Made by a program: the position numbers and the translations under genes. The notes beneath the pieces are model-generated. The model did no database searches. It worked only from the letters and a program-made list of their open reading frames with translations, and was not told where the DNA came from. From assembly GCA_019456165.1 (NCBI GenBank), contig VRUJ01000007.1, positions 48,597 to 112,596 of the forward strand: a DNA stretch of 64,000 nt. Reading direction: 5' to 3'. The DNA is from Chloroflexota bacterium. GTDB lineage: Bacteria > Chloroflexota > Anaerolineae > Anaerolineales > UBA11579. Positions 19,058 to 29,082 of the stretch are shown here, piece by piece (position 1 is the stretch's first letter; each line of letters opens with the position of its first letter).

Positions 19058-20080
19058 ATGGTCGCTTCCCTTTACGGAGTTAAGCAAGCAAAAAAAGCAA
19101 TATGGATCTTTCTTGAGCAGGAAGGTGGAAAGCTTGAAGGTGTTTCCCTCGAACTTTTGGACAAAGGTCGCCAAATGGCAGACAATGCAAATTGGTCATT
19201 GGTCGGTCTATTGATTGGTAAAGATGTATCGGAAATTGCTGACGAAGCTTTTAGTTATGGAGCTGACGTAGTTGTCTTGGCTGATGATCCGCTCCTGGAT
19301 GTTTTTACAGTAGATGCCTACACACAAGTAACGTATGACGCGATCATGGAGCATAAACCGAGTGTTTTCCTGCTTGGCGCGACACCAAACGGTAGAGACT
19401 TAGCAGGGCGTCTAGCCGTCCGCGTGCGCACTGGATTAAACGCCGATTGCACGAATCTAAATCTTGATAAGAAACGCGGCATCCTGGTCAGCGAGGTGAC
19501 TGGTTTTGGAGGCGGAATCGCTGCATTAATCGAGATGCAGAATCACCGTCCCCAGATGGCAACCGTCCGGCCTGGTGTTTTCCCTCCCGGGGAACCGGAT
19601 AAAAAACGCAAAGGCAAGGTAATCAAACTGCCGATTAAATTGGAGGCAGATACCATCAAGACAAAGGTGGTTGAACGCGTTGTTGGGGAGGGAGTGGACC
19701 TCACCCAAGTACCCGCATTGGTTGTTGGGGGCAGAGGTATTGAAGGCGACTTTGGTTTGATGAGAGAATTAGCTGGTTTAATAGGCGGCGATGTGGGGGC
19801 AACCCGCCCGCCGGTGGACGATGGATATATTGAGCGCGAGCGGCAGATTGGCCAAACCGGGGTGGTTTGCAGACCAAAGGTGTCGATAAATTGCGGTGTT
19901 AGCGGGGCATTCCATTTTGTAGTGGGTGTTCAGGAGTCGGATATAGTGATCTCGATAAATACCGATCAAGAAGCTCCAATTTTCGATTTCACTGATTATT
20001 GTATCGTCGGGGATGTGTTTGAAATAATTCCCGCTCTTACTGCTGCTCTTAGCTCAGTGAAGGAGCTGGCTCATGGCTAA
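19058..20080 (+). CDS. etfA: Electron transfer flavoprotein alpha subunit
   Basis: ALVVGGRGIEGDFGLMRELAGLIGGDVGATRPPVDDGY...QIGQTGVVCRPKVSINCGVSGAFHFVVGVQESDIVISINTDQEAPIFDFTDYCIVGD. Confidence 0.92.
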   Translation: MVASLYGVKQAKKAIWIFLEQEGGKLEGVSLELLDKGRQMADNANWSLVGLLIGKDVSEIADEAFSYGADVVVLADDPLLDVFTVDAYTQVTYDAIMEHKPSVFLLGATPNGRDLAGRLAVRVRTGLNADCTNLNLDKKRGILVSEVTGFGGGIAALIEMQNHRPQMATVRPGVFPPGEPDKKRKGKVIKLPIKLEADTIKTKVVERVVGEGVDLTQVPALVVGGRGIEGDFGLMRELAGLIGGDVGATRPPVDDGYIERERQIGQTGVVCRPKVSINCGVSGAFHFVVGVQESDIVISINTDQEAPIFDFTDYCIVGDVFEIIPALTAALSSVKELAHG

Positions 20081-20870
20081 TTTACATATGGTTGTATGTT
20101 TGAAAGTTGTCCCGAAGCCGGAAGAAATCCGTGTAGATAAGAAAACCAACAGGTTGGAAAGAACAGATGCGCGCTCAGAACTCAATCCACCTGATATGAA
20201 CGCAATGGAAATGGCTCTGTCCATAAAAGAGCGATATGGAGGCAAAATAAGCATATTGACAATGGGGCCGCCGTACTTTGAACCTTTATTGCGAGTCGGT
20301 TTAGCGATGGGCGCTGACCATATCTACCTTTTAAGTGACCGAGATTTTGGAGGCGCGGATACCTTAGCAACTACTTATACCTTGGCTAAAGGTGTGGAAA
20401 AAATTGAGGGTGTTGATCTAATATTTTGCGGGGAGGAATCCTCCGATGGCGCGACCGGTCAAGTGCCTCCTGGATTGGCTGAATGGCTTGATTTTAACCA
20501 GATAACCATGATTAACAACATTGAACTTGCCCCAAGGAAAAAAACCATTCGCGGCCGTCGGGAAATAAAAGCTGGACATGAAATCCTCGAAGTTCCCCTT
20601 CCAGCGGTTGTATCAGTAGCTGTAGCCTCCAATGAACCCCGTTTCATGGATTACCGTATTAAGGATTGGGCCTTTGAGGAAGAAAGAATGACGGTCTGGA
20701 GTAAAGACGATCTAGATGTTGATGCAGAATATATTGGGGTTTCAGGATCACCGACAATTGTATCCGATCTGGCACAAGCGGCCACACGCGAGAGAAAGAG
20801 AGAGTTTTTAACCGGAACCCCTGAGGAGATTGCCGATAAGCTGAAGGTTATTCTGCAAGACGCACTCTAG
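20073..20870 (+). CDS. etfB: Electron transfer flavoprotein beta subunit
   Basis: MVVCLKVVPKPEEIRVD...LNPPDMNAMEMALSIKERYGGKISILTMGPPYFEPLLRVGLAMGADHIYLLSD; overlaps etfA. Confidence 0.92.
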   Translation: MANLHMVVCLKVVPKPEEIRVDKKTNRLERTDARSELNPPDMNAMEMALSIKERYGGKISILTMGPPYFEPLLRVGLAMGADHIYLLSDRDFGGADTLATTYTLAKGVEKIEGVDLIFCGEESSDGATGQVPPGLAEWLDFNQITMINNIELAPRKKTIRGRREIKAGHEILEVPLPAVVSVAVASNEPRFMDYRIKDWAFEEERMTVWSKDDLDVDAEYIGVSGSPTIVSDLAQAATRERKREFLTGTPEEIADKLKVILQDAL

Positions 20871-20909
20871 AACCTTGTTTGTCTAGGTCTTTTAGAATGA
20901 CCTGCCGCG

Positions 20910-21638
20910 ATGGATGGGTTAATTATGGTACTTAATATTAATTCCAAAGCATTTGTCTCTGAACTATTCGATTATTTTGCCTCGTTTAGGGAAGAAAATG
21001 AAGGAATTGATCAGCTGCCTTCGATGAGGGAGTTGAGCAAAAAATTTGGGGTAAGTGTGACGAAATTGCGAGAGCAGCTGGAGGTGGCAAAAGCAATGGG
21101 GGTTGTAGAAGTAAACCCACGCACTGGTATGCGGCTATTGCCATATAATTTTTTGCCTGCCGTGCGGCACAGCCTGATGTATGCACTGTCATTAGATTGT
21201 TGGAATTATTTTGCGGATTATTCAGAACTGCGCAATCATCTCGAGGAAACCTTCTGGCATCAGGCTGTCAGAAAATTAGACTCGCAAGATCACGAGGAAT
21301 TGCGCCGCCTGGTGGACCAAGCCTGGGAAAAATTACGCTCTCATCCAGTACAAATCCCTCATTATGAGCATCGCGACCTTCATTTGAAGATTTACAGCCG
21401 TCTGGAGAACCCTTTTGTTTTTGGTATATTTGAGGCTTATTGGCATGCTTACGAGAACGTGGGATTGAATTTGTTCGCGGATTACAACTATCTGGAGCAG
21501 GTCTGGGAGTATCATCGGCAGATAGTGGAAGGAATCATCACAGGGAATTATGATTCAGGTTATGAAGCTTTGGTGGCTCACAAAGACTTACTTTATCACC
21601 ATCCAAGATTAATTGAAAAACCAGTCGAAGAACCATAA
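20910..21638 (+). CDS. GntR/FadR-type transcriptional regulator
   Basis: LPSMRELSKKFGVSVTKLREQLEVAKAMGVVEVNPRTGMRL wHTH followed by helical FCD-like domain. Confidence 0.75.
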   Translation: MDGLIMVLNINSKAFVSELFDYFASFREENEGIDQLPSMRELSKKFGVSVTKLREQLEVAKAMGVVEVNPRTGMRLLPYNFLPAVRHSLMYALSLDCWNYFADYSELRNHLEETFWHQAVRKLDSQDHEELRRLVDQAWEKLRSHPVQIPHYEHRDLHLKIYSRLENPFVFGIFEAYWHAYENVGLNLFADYNYLEQVWEYHRQIVEGIITGNYDSGYEALVAHKDLLYHHPRLIEKPVEEP

Positions 21639-22008
21639 AAGCAAGGTTGATATTTTTCTTATTTCCAGGGGAGTCAGTTTTCAATCATACTTATTTGCCC
21701 TCATTCATAATATTTAATAATTTAGTAGTTCACAAACATATTTCTTCTAGTTTCTGTTGAAGGATTTAATACAAAATACATTTTATGATATACCTTAGAA
21801 CCAAGATGTATCGATTTTCTGCAAAAAGACCATGTAATAAAGTTATATGAAACTTAAATTCTCCCTCATTCTGTAAATTAATTAGTAATTAGCGATTGGT
21901 ACTGAACCTGTAGCTACTGCGCATAGCCAAGAAGGTGGAGGACCTAACCTTCCCCAAAGTGAATGTCAATCAAACCAAGCCACAACTTGCGGCCGATGAG
22001 CGATACCG

Positions 22009-22130
22009 TTCAACTGCTACCTCGCTTGACCTAATAATCGGTGGGACTGAGCTAGGTATTGGTGGAGTTTTATTTGCAGTAGGTTCTGGGTTCTAATATC
22101 TCAGAAAAAAACGTAGGAAGAGGCAGGTTT
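22009..22130 (+). pseudogene. Possible remnant of a surface-protein C-terminal anchor
   Basis: STATSLDLIIGGTELGIGGVLFAVGSGF-TAA-YLRKKRRKRQVWI: hydrophobic span and basic tail interrupted by TAA. Confidence 0.35.
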
Positions 22131-22153
22131 GGATATAATTTAGGAGATCTTTT

Positions 22154-23290
22154 ATGCCGCAAGAAAAAATTAATGGTCCAGAAAATACCTCACGCTTGGT
22201 CTCACTAGATGCCTTGCGCGGTTTGATTGTGATTCTGATGGCTGTAGATCATGCCAACCATTTCATTGCTCATAAGCATTCAACCGGGGAGTATTGGGGT
22301 GGGGGTTTTCCGGTTTATCCTGACGCGATTGCATTCCTCACTCGCTTTATTACCCATCCTGTAGCGCCTGGCTTTTTTTTCTTGATGGGGGTTGGAATGT
22401 TCCTTTTTGCCCGCTCGCGGCGTGAACGCGGTTGGAGTGAGTGGGAGATAATGCGTCATTTCCTTATTCGAGGAACATTCCTGGTCGGTCTACAATTCCT
22501 GGTAGTTAACCGCGCTTGGGTTTTGGGTCCAGGTGAATTTCCACCGATTTACTTTGGGGTTTTATTTGCGTTGGGGGAAGGGATGATCTTAGGGAGTCTC
22601 TTTTTGAGATTAAAACCTTCTTATCTGATTGGATTGGCAATTTTCTTATTTGTGGGTACTGAGCTACTTACTCCAAACCCCAGCCAATGGGGGCTGATCT
22701 TTGACCAACCTCTTGGCCTGTTATTGGTATACAGTGGAGGAAATCAGGTTATATGGGTGAATTACCCTGTCTTACCCTGGTTGGAGTTGGTAACGTTTGG
22801 CATGTATTTCGGGTCTCTGCTTGTGAAAGATTCTCGGAAGGCTTTCAAACGCGCAACCCAGCTAGGCGTTGGTTTTATTTTGGCTTTCTTAGCAATAAGA
22901 TACCTGGATAGCTTCGGGAACATTCGTCCCCGCGCAGGTGATAGCTGGATCGATGTTCTCAATGTTGTCAAATATCCGCCAGCCATGACCTTTACGCTTC
23001 TGACCATGGGATTTAACCTGATCGTTTTAGGTTTGTTCTTCCAGGCGAGGGAAAAAATACAACCAATCATCGAAAAATTGGTAGTGTTTGGAAGGGTGCC
23101 GATGTTCTTCTACATCCTGCATCTCTACCTTTATGCTTATCTTGGCCGCTGGTTGACTCCTGAAGGCACCAGCATCCCCGCTATGTATCCATATTGGCTT
23201 TTGGGTTTGGTTATTCTTTACCCCCTGTGTCGTCGGTATGGTGATTTCAAACGGCGTTCAGCCCCGAATTCTCTTATCCGCTTCTTATAG
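22154..23290 (+). CDS. DUF1624/heparan-alpha-glucosaminide N-acetyltransferase-like membrane protein
   Basis: RLVSLDALRGLIVILMAVDHANHFIAH ... FFFLMGVGMFLFARSRRERG; multiple TM segments. Confidence 0.8.
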   Translation: MPQEKINGPENTSRLVSLDALRGLIVILMAVDHANHFIAHKHSTGEYWGGGFPVYPDAIAFLTRFITHPVAPGFFFLMGVGMFLFARSRRERGWSEWEIMRHFLIRGTFLVGLQFLVVNRAWVLGPGEFPPIYFGVLFALGEGMILGSLFLRLKPSYLIGLAIFLFVGTELLTPNPSQWGLIFDQPLGLLLVYSGGNQVIWVNYPVLPWLELVTFGMYFGSLLVKDSRKAFKRATQLGVGFILAFLAIRYLDSFGNIRPRAGDSWIDVLNVVKYPPAMTFTLLTMGFNLIVLGLFFQAREKIQPIIEKLVVFGRVPMFFYILHLYLYAYLGRWLTPEGTSIPAMYPYWLLGLVILYPLCRRYGDFKRRSAPNSLIRFL

Positions 23291-23360
23291 AGGCTGGAAC
23301 GCTTTGACGATCCAAAGAATCAAAAGAGAGAGCATTTATTTTCTAGCTCGCTCTTTTTGG

Positions 23361-23864
23361 TTATTTGTAATTTTTTTCACCAGCCTTGATGGGAACTCTT
23401 AAACGATTTTCGGCTGGAGGAATCGGGCAGGACCACATCTCGTTATATGCGCAATATGGGTTATATGCTACGTTGAAGTCAATATTAAACTTACCATTTG
23501 GTAGTTGTTCTGGGTCTAGATAACGGCCAGCTCCGTAAGTCTCCGTACCAGCTTGCGAATCGACGAATGGCAGGAAATATCCGTGATGGCTGGCATAAAG
23601 TGTTAATTCAGTTTCTTCGCCCTCAACATCGAATTTAAAAAGACCGAAACGCGTATAAGTTTGAACATCCCCAGTTGAGGTTTGCATTTGCAATTGGACC
23701 TGCTCGGGGAATTTTTCTACATCTACCTCGAGGCGCAGCTCTTCTGTTTCTGGAAAATATTCTAAACCATTGAAATCGCTTTTCTGTTCAGTAGTTAAAG
23801 GACTGTGCTCATCGTTTGCGAAAAAATCATCTTTCATTTTACGAAATTCAGTTAATTTACTCAT
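23361..23864 (-). CDS. DUF1684-like protein
   Basis: YGAGRYLDPEQLPNGKFNIDFNVAYNPYCAYNEMWSCPIPPAENRLRVPIKAGEK; RBS GGAG before ATG 23864. Confidence 0.75.
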   Translation of the reverse strand: MSKLTEFRKMKDDFFANDEHSPLTTEQKSDFNGLEYFPETEELRLEVDVEKFPEQVQLQMQTSTGDVQTYTRFGLFKFDVEGEETELTLYASHHGYFLPFVDSQAGTETYGAGRYLDPEQLPNGKFNIDFNVAYNPYCAYNEMWSCPIPPAENRLRVPIKAGEKNYK

Positions 23865-24034
23865 AAATTTCTCCTGCAATGTAAATATGTGGCAATAATT
23901 CTGGTTAACTGACGATGAATATTAGTCCACTCTTACTTCAATAAAATAAAATTGGATCTATGCCTCCAGATATGTGTGGAAATCTGGAATTGATGCCAAG
24001 ATTATTCTGAGTTTATATTTATTCGGCTGCCTGG

Positions 24035-24349
24035 TTAGCCCCATTTTGTTCCCTCGATAAATTTTACGCCTGCTGGGCCAACCATCAAGCCGTGATTAGC
24101 TCCTGCAGGTATATCCAGACGATCTCCCGCCATTAAATCATGATAATCATCGGCTGAATCTGGTAATGTGATGCGCGCCATGCCCTCGATTACACATAGA
24201 GATAAGTCTTCCCCTGCTGGTTCTGGGTCTTTCATTGTCCCCGCCTCCTCAGACCAACTTTTAGTTTTCAAACCTTCGCTTTCCAGAATTGATTGAATTT
24301 TATCTTCAGTTGGCTTGTCCCCTACAAGCCACTTTGTGATCTTAACCAT
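24035..24349 (-). CDS. Cupin-domain protein
   Basis: ITLPDSADDYHDLMAGDRLDIPAGANHGLMVGPAGVKFIEGTKW. Confidence 0.7.
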   Translation of the reverse strand: MVKITKWLVGDKPTEDKIQSILESEGLKTKSWSEEAGTMKDPEPAGEDLSLCVIEGMARITLPDSADDYHDLMAGDRLDIPAGANHGLMVGPAGVKFIEGTKWG

Positions 24350-24477
24350 TTCTGCAATACCTGAATCTTAATAATAAATATTGAAAATCTTGTTTGCAAT
24401 CTTGGATGTATTCTATTTATTATAATACAATGTCGATAGCGATTTAAACAAAAAATGTTTCATCATAGTAGATATGA

Positions 24478-25281
24478 TTAGGGTACTCGACCGCAGGCGT
24501 AGAAAGTAGGAACAAATAAAACGCGCTCACCTCGCTCCCATGCACCATCGTCAATGATTTGCAGCCTTCGCATTTCTCTTGGTTCAACCTTGCTTTCGAA
24601 ATCAGCTTCCAACACTTGCCATTCTAAATCGCGCGCTTGTTTACTTGTGACACCATTCTGATAGCTGCTTAGCACTCCAGTTTCCACGTCTTGCAAATCT
24701 GCATTAGAAAAAAGGGCTGCTAATTCCCGCCCCATCAGTGGATTTGCTCCTTGGTCTCGCAAGGCTTCTCGCTGCCACTCCCCAAGTTTGGTTAACTCCG
24801 GGGGGTAATCTATGCGCCCTCCATAATCTGGTTCAGCGAAAGTGATCACAACTCCCCCTTGTTTTGTGATTCGGACTAGTTCCTTCAGGACTCGCTCGGG
24901 ATCAAATACCCAAAGAAAAAAGAAATGGCAGAATGAGATATCGAATGAATGTGGAGCATAGGGGAGACTATGTGCATCGCCACAGATTAAAGCTGCATTC
25001 GGGGAATTGGATTGTGCTAAGCGTAAACGAGTTAGGTCGATATCCAGCCCACAGGTTTTCTTTGATATCTCCATGAGCAACGCCCCGGTTCCACAGCCGA
25101 TCTCGATAATATTTTCGGCAGTTTCAAGACTTGCTTTCTCGAAGAGGTAGGCGCGCAAATCGCGCGTCCATTCAGCTTGTTGGCGGAATCGAATGTGCCA
25201 TTCTTCTGGAGTTAAACTCATCTTGTTATTATATCCCCAAGATGTGAAAGATAGTGTTCTCTCATTTTTATTAATATCCAA
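24478..25281 (-). CDS. Class I SAM-dependent methyltransferase
   Basis: NIIEIGCGTGALLMEISKKTCGLDIDLTRL ... FDISFCHFFFLWVFDPERVLKELVRITKQGGVVITFAEPDYGG. Confidence 0.85.
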   Translation of the reverse strand: MDINKNERTLSFTSWGYNNKMSLTPEEWHIRFRQQAEWTRDLRAYLFEKASLETAENIIEIGCGTGALLMEISKKTCGLDIDLTRLRLAQSNSPNAALICGDAHSLPYAPHSFDISFCHFFFLWVFDPERVLKELVRITKQGGVVITFAEPDYGGRIDYPPELTKLGEWQREALRDQGANPLMGRELAALFSNADLQDVETGVLSSYQNGVTSKQARDLEWQVLEADFESKVEPREMRRLQIIDDGAWERGERVLFVPTFYACGRVP

Positions 25282-25352
25282 AACAATACTTTACGAGGCT
25301 CTTTAATACACGTATACTATAACTACACTCGGTTAAATCAGGAGATTTTTGA

Positions 25353-26978
25353 ATGGCAACTGTCACGCAGAAAAGATCTATACGAGGGCGGTTGTGGGAT
25401 AGTGTAAGGGCTGATTTTAGTGACCTTCTAAATGTCTATCGGCCCATCGAAAAAGCCCCCTCCGGATTGTATGCATACAATATAGTCTTGCCAAATGAGG
25501 GCACGTTGCGCATTCATTTGCGCATTGAAGAGGGCGGTCAGGGTGTGATATTTGTTGATGTGACCGATGTAGTTCACTTAAATCCTTCCGCGGCCATGAT
25601 TGCAAAAATGGCCCTAGAAGATATCCCCATGCAAGTTGCGCGGGCACGGATACATGCCAAATACACTGGGGTCAGAAATGGAAGGTTATCTTCAGATTTG
25701 GCAAACATTTATGAGATGATTGACCAATTCAGAAATCCAAATGGAGAATGCCCAACGTGTTTATTAGATGGCTCGTTGGAAAAATCTCCTTTGTTCAGTA
25801 TTGATGTTAATGCGCCATATAAAGTTGATATAGCTCTCACGTATGGGTGCAACAATGAATGTCCGCATTGTTACAATGAAGTTGACCGGCTGCCTATGGC
25901 CTCGTTGCCGCTCCACGAATGGAAAATTGTTTTAGATAATATTGCAGCAAGGGGCGTTCCTCATGTAATCCTGACCGGGGGTGAGGCTACGCTGCACCCA
26001 GACTTAGCTGAAATAATAAATTACGCAGACCAGCTAGGCATGATCGTTGGTTTAAACACTAATGGGAGGCATATCGCTCACAAGCCCTACATGGAGAACC
26101 TCGCAAATTCAGGACTCAACCACGTTCAGATCACTCTGGGCTCCAATTACCCGGAGATCCATGATGCTGTGATGGGTGCAAAATCATTCACCCAAACTGT
26201 TCGGGGAATAGAAAATGCCATAGCCAGCAAGGTATATGTAATAACTAATACAACGTTGATGCGCAATAATATGGATCACGTAGAAGAGATTTTAGACTTC
26301 ATCTATGATCTGGGAATTCGCACTTTTGCAATGAATGGCATGATCTACTCTGGAGGAGGCTTTTCGCACCCCTTTGCAATTCATGAAAAGGAAATGCCAG
26401 CTTTATTGGCACGGGTACGTGATTTAGCCCTGGAACGGGGAATGCGTTTCTTATGGTACACACCTACAGAGTACTGCCGCATGTCTCCTATAGAGCTAGA
26501 AATTGGAGCAAAACGCTGCAACGCGGGCGAGTATTCCTTTTGCATTGAACCAAATGGAGACGTACTGCCTTGCCAATCTTATTACGTCTCTGCAGGAAAT
26601 ATCCTGAATGACACTTGGGAACAAATTTGGGGTGGAGAACTCTTCCGTAGTTTTAGAGATAGGGAGACTGATCCCCAGATGGCAGGATTGCCAGAAAAAT
26701 GCTGGAACTGTCCTGATTTGGCTTTATGTGGGGCGGGTTGCCGGATCGAGAGAGAAGCGCGTGAGGGAAATAGGGTTTCCACTGGGGCGGGAGGCGGCTG
26801 TATTGGCTGCAGCGGGAGTTTTGATACTTCTCGGATCGCGAAAGTAGAAATTTCAGACCCGCTTCCTACTGCTAATCTCTCCTCAGATGGTTTTGTTCCA
26901 AACGCTAGTATGACCAATACCACTCTGCGTTCAAGCGGTAATATGCCGATTATCACCTTAGAAGAGGTGGGCAAATAA
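25353..26978 (+). CDS. Radical SAM/SPASM protein with N-terminal PqqD/RRE-like region
   Basis: CNNECPHCYNE rSAM motif, HVILTGGEATLHPDL, C-term CNAGEYSFCIEPNGDVLPCQS...CWNCPDLALCGAGC; N-term VVHLNPSAAMIAKMALED is PqqD-like. Confidence 0.85.
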   Translation: MATVTQKRSIRGRLWDSVRADFSDLLNVYRPIEKAPSGLYAYNIVLPNEGTLRIHLRIEEGGQGVIFVDVTDVVHLNPSAAMIAKMALEDIPMQVARARIHAKYTGVRNGRLSSDLANIYEMIDQFRNPNGECPTCLLDGSLEKSPLFSIDVNAPYKVDIALTYGCNNECPHCYNEVDRLPMASLPLHEWKIVLDNIAARGVPHVILTGGEATLHPDLAEIINYADQLGMIVGLNTNGRHIAHKPYMENLANSGLNHVQITLGSNYPEIHDAVMGAKSFTQTVRGIENAIASKVYVITNTTLMRNNMDHVEEILDFIYDLGIRTFAMNGMIYSGGGFSHPFAIHEKEMPALLARVRDLALERGMRFLWYTPTEYCRMSPIELEIGAKRCNAGEYSFCIEPNGDVLPCQSYYVSAGNILNDTWEQIWGGELFRSFRDRETDPQMAGLPEKCWNCPDLALCGAGCRIEREAREGNRVSTGAGGGCIGCSGSFDTSRIAKVEISDPLPTANLSSDGFVPNASMTNTTLRSSGNMPIITLEEVGK

Positions 26979-27044
26979 AACAGTGAAAATATTATTTCTC
27001 AGTATTTGTTTCCATAATTTAATTAGGAATAAATCCTGGATAGT

Positions 27045-28070
27045 GTGATTTTTTTCGTGCAGTGGTTTGCAGGGCAATCATACCTGCGTCTTTTTTCGGG
27101 GGTTCTATTCTGGGGAATTGCCGGCTTCTTATATTTTCGCCGTTCGCAAGGGTTGGGGAAAGTTTTGTTTGTTTTGCTGTCAGTGGTTGTTGCGGCACTC
27201 TTTTATCTCAGTCCTTGGATCCAAATAATTAGCTCCTGGTTATTGATGTTGTCTTTAGCAATATCTTATCTAAACAGCAGGAGACCTCGAGAGGAATATC
27301 AGCCTGCGGTGGCGCTTGTCGAGGGGGGAGGTATCAAGCGCGGTTTATTGCCGCCTGAAGCTGCTATTTTGCTTGGCGCCCCTTTCAACTTGATAATTGT
27401 AATAGTTCTGTTTGGTATGCTCAAGAGAGGAATACTTAAAGAAGTTAATGGTATGCCCTGGCAGTTGGAAGTTGAAGAGAGATTCCGGACCCACGAAGCT
27501 TCTCTAGATCACAAACGCAAGATGGGAATTCGGCAGGAAGCAGCCCTAAATGCAAATATTATCCTGCAAAAGTATGAGGAACTTTTTTTAGAATTATTTG
27601 AAGAGGCTGAGGGAAAAGAGGCAAAAGTAATGGATTTTGGTATTATCGTAAAACCATTAGTTAAACACGTTGTGGAACGTGTCGCGGGGTATGATCTTGA
27701 AAAAACGCGGGAGTATTACGACTTGATTATTAACCGGGCACACATCGAAGCCCGTGAAGGAGGTGAATTGTTGTCTGATAGAGAGGCTATCTTTGATCGC
27801 AATTTGGAATGGATAATGCTGAACGAAAACCTGGGAACAGTCTTTGAAAACAATGATTTTTCCTGTATGCCTATTTGGAAACGAGATCGGGAAAGCCTTG
27901 CTAAAAAGCTGAGTGGGGAGAAAACTTTTAGCGCTTGGATATTGAGAATTATTGAAGAAATGAAAGGTAGCGTACCTCCTGAAGCGCTGGATATCAATAT
28001 AGACGGGGAATCCGAAAATGTTTTAGCTGGTTTACTTAGCGAAATTTCAAGGGCGACTTTCTACGGCTGA
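27045..28070 (+). CDS. Membrane protein sharing a cytoplasmic domain with the 30275..31942 protein
   Basis: TM segments then LVEGGGIKRGLLPPEAAILLGAPFNLIIVIVLFGMLKRGILK, parallel to IEGHGIKRGLTAIEAAILLEHPMDKILTMMLFAVIKK. Confidence 0.65.
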   Translation: MIFFVQWFAGQSYLRLFSGVLFWGIAGFLYFRRSQGLGKVLFVLLSVVVAALFYLSPWIQIISSWLLMLSLAISYLNSRRPREEYQPAVALVEGGGIKRGLLPPEAAILLGAPFNLIIVIVLFGMLKRGILKEVNGMPWQLEVEERFRTHEASLDHKRKMGIRQEAALNANIILQKYEELFLELFEEAEGKEAKVMDFGIIVKPLVKHVVERVAGYDLEKTREYYDLIINRAHIEAREGGELLSDREAIFDRNLEWIMLNENLGTVFENNDFSCMPIWKRDRESLAKKLSGEKTFSAWILRIIEEMKGSVPPEALDINIDGESENVLAGLLSEISRATFYG

Positions 28071-28092
28071 AAACTGAGGTTGCGAGATACTC

Positions 28093-29076
28093 TCAGCGAA
28101 AAAACAAGAAGCGTGGTTTGCGCTCATCTAAACGCCAGAGACCTGCTTCTTTTGCAGCCCTAATCCCGTCTGCGTACTCTTGATTAGAGATTCGCTGATT
28201 GATTTCTGGGTACTTATCTGCGCTTACTTTTCCCGCTGGGTGGTATTGCGCCATGACATTAATGTAGGTGTCAGCCGAGATTTCCTGTGCTAGAAACTGT
28301 GCAATTTTTTCGGTCCCGGCGATATTTCCAGGCATAATCAGATGACGTACTAGAACCCCGCGCATGGCGATGCCATGCTCATCGACTAATAATTCTCCTA
28401 CTTGCCTATGCATTTCTTTAATTGCCTGCCTGGCAACCTCAGGGTAATCCTTTGCCTTCAAATAGTGCAGTGAAAGCCGCTCGTCCCAGAACTTGAAATC
28501 GGGCATGTAGATATCTACAATCCCATCCAGAAGCCGTAAACTTTCGAGTGAATCGTATGCCGAAGTGTTGTAAACGATTGGCAATCGCAACCCAGCTTTA
28601 ATTGCTATCGGCAGCGCTTCTAAGATTTGAGGTACTACATGTTCAGGAGTGACAAAATTTATGTTATGGCAGCCCATAGCTTGCAGTTCAAGCATCATGG
28701 CGGCTAATTGCCGAGGAGATGTTTCAATTCCTTGGCCGGATTGGCTGGTATCAAAATTCTGGCAGAAAACGCAGCGCAGATTGCACTGTGAAAAGAAGAT
28801 TGTTCCGCTTCCCTTCCAACCACGTAAGCAGTCCTCTTCTCCGAGATGAGCAAAGTGACTGGTTACTTGAGCATATCGACCGATTTTACAGGTCGCTGTT
28901 CTATTCGCCAGCCGGTCAACAGCACAATCACGGGGGCAGACAAAACAACTCCTAAGATTTTCGACAGCTTGTTTGGCTCTTTTTTGTAATTCCCCAGTGC
29001 GGTAAAGTGACAGATATGCCGGTTCGAAATTATTCCCTGATAGAAAAAAACTATTTGTATTTTCCTCCGGGACCAT
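28093..29076 (-). CDS. Radical SAM protein (COG1313 / PflA-like)
   Basis: CFVCPRDCAVDR...TCKIGRYAQV...GSGTIFFSQCNLRCVFCQNFDTSQ. Confidence 0.85.
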   Translation of the reverse strand: MVPEENTNSFFLSGNNFEPAYLSLYRTGELQKRAKQAVENLRSCFVCPRDCAVDRLANRTATCKIGRYAQVTSHFAHLGEEDCLRGWKGSGTIFFSQCNLRCVFCQNFDTSQSGQGIETSPRQLAAMMLELQAMGCHNINFVTPEHVVPQILEALPIAIKAGLRLPIVYNTSAYDSLESLRLLDGIVDIYMPDFKFWDERLSLHYLKAKDYPEVARQAIKEMHRQVGELLVDEHGIAMRGVLVRHLIMPGNIAGTEKIAQFLAQEISADTYINVMAQYHPAGKVSADKYPEINQRISNQEYADGIRAAKEAGLWRLDERKPRFLFFR

Positions 29077-29082
29077 GGAGAA

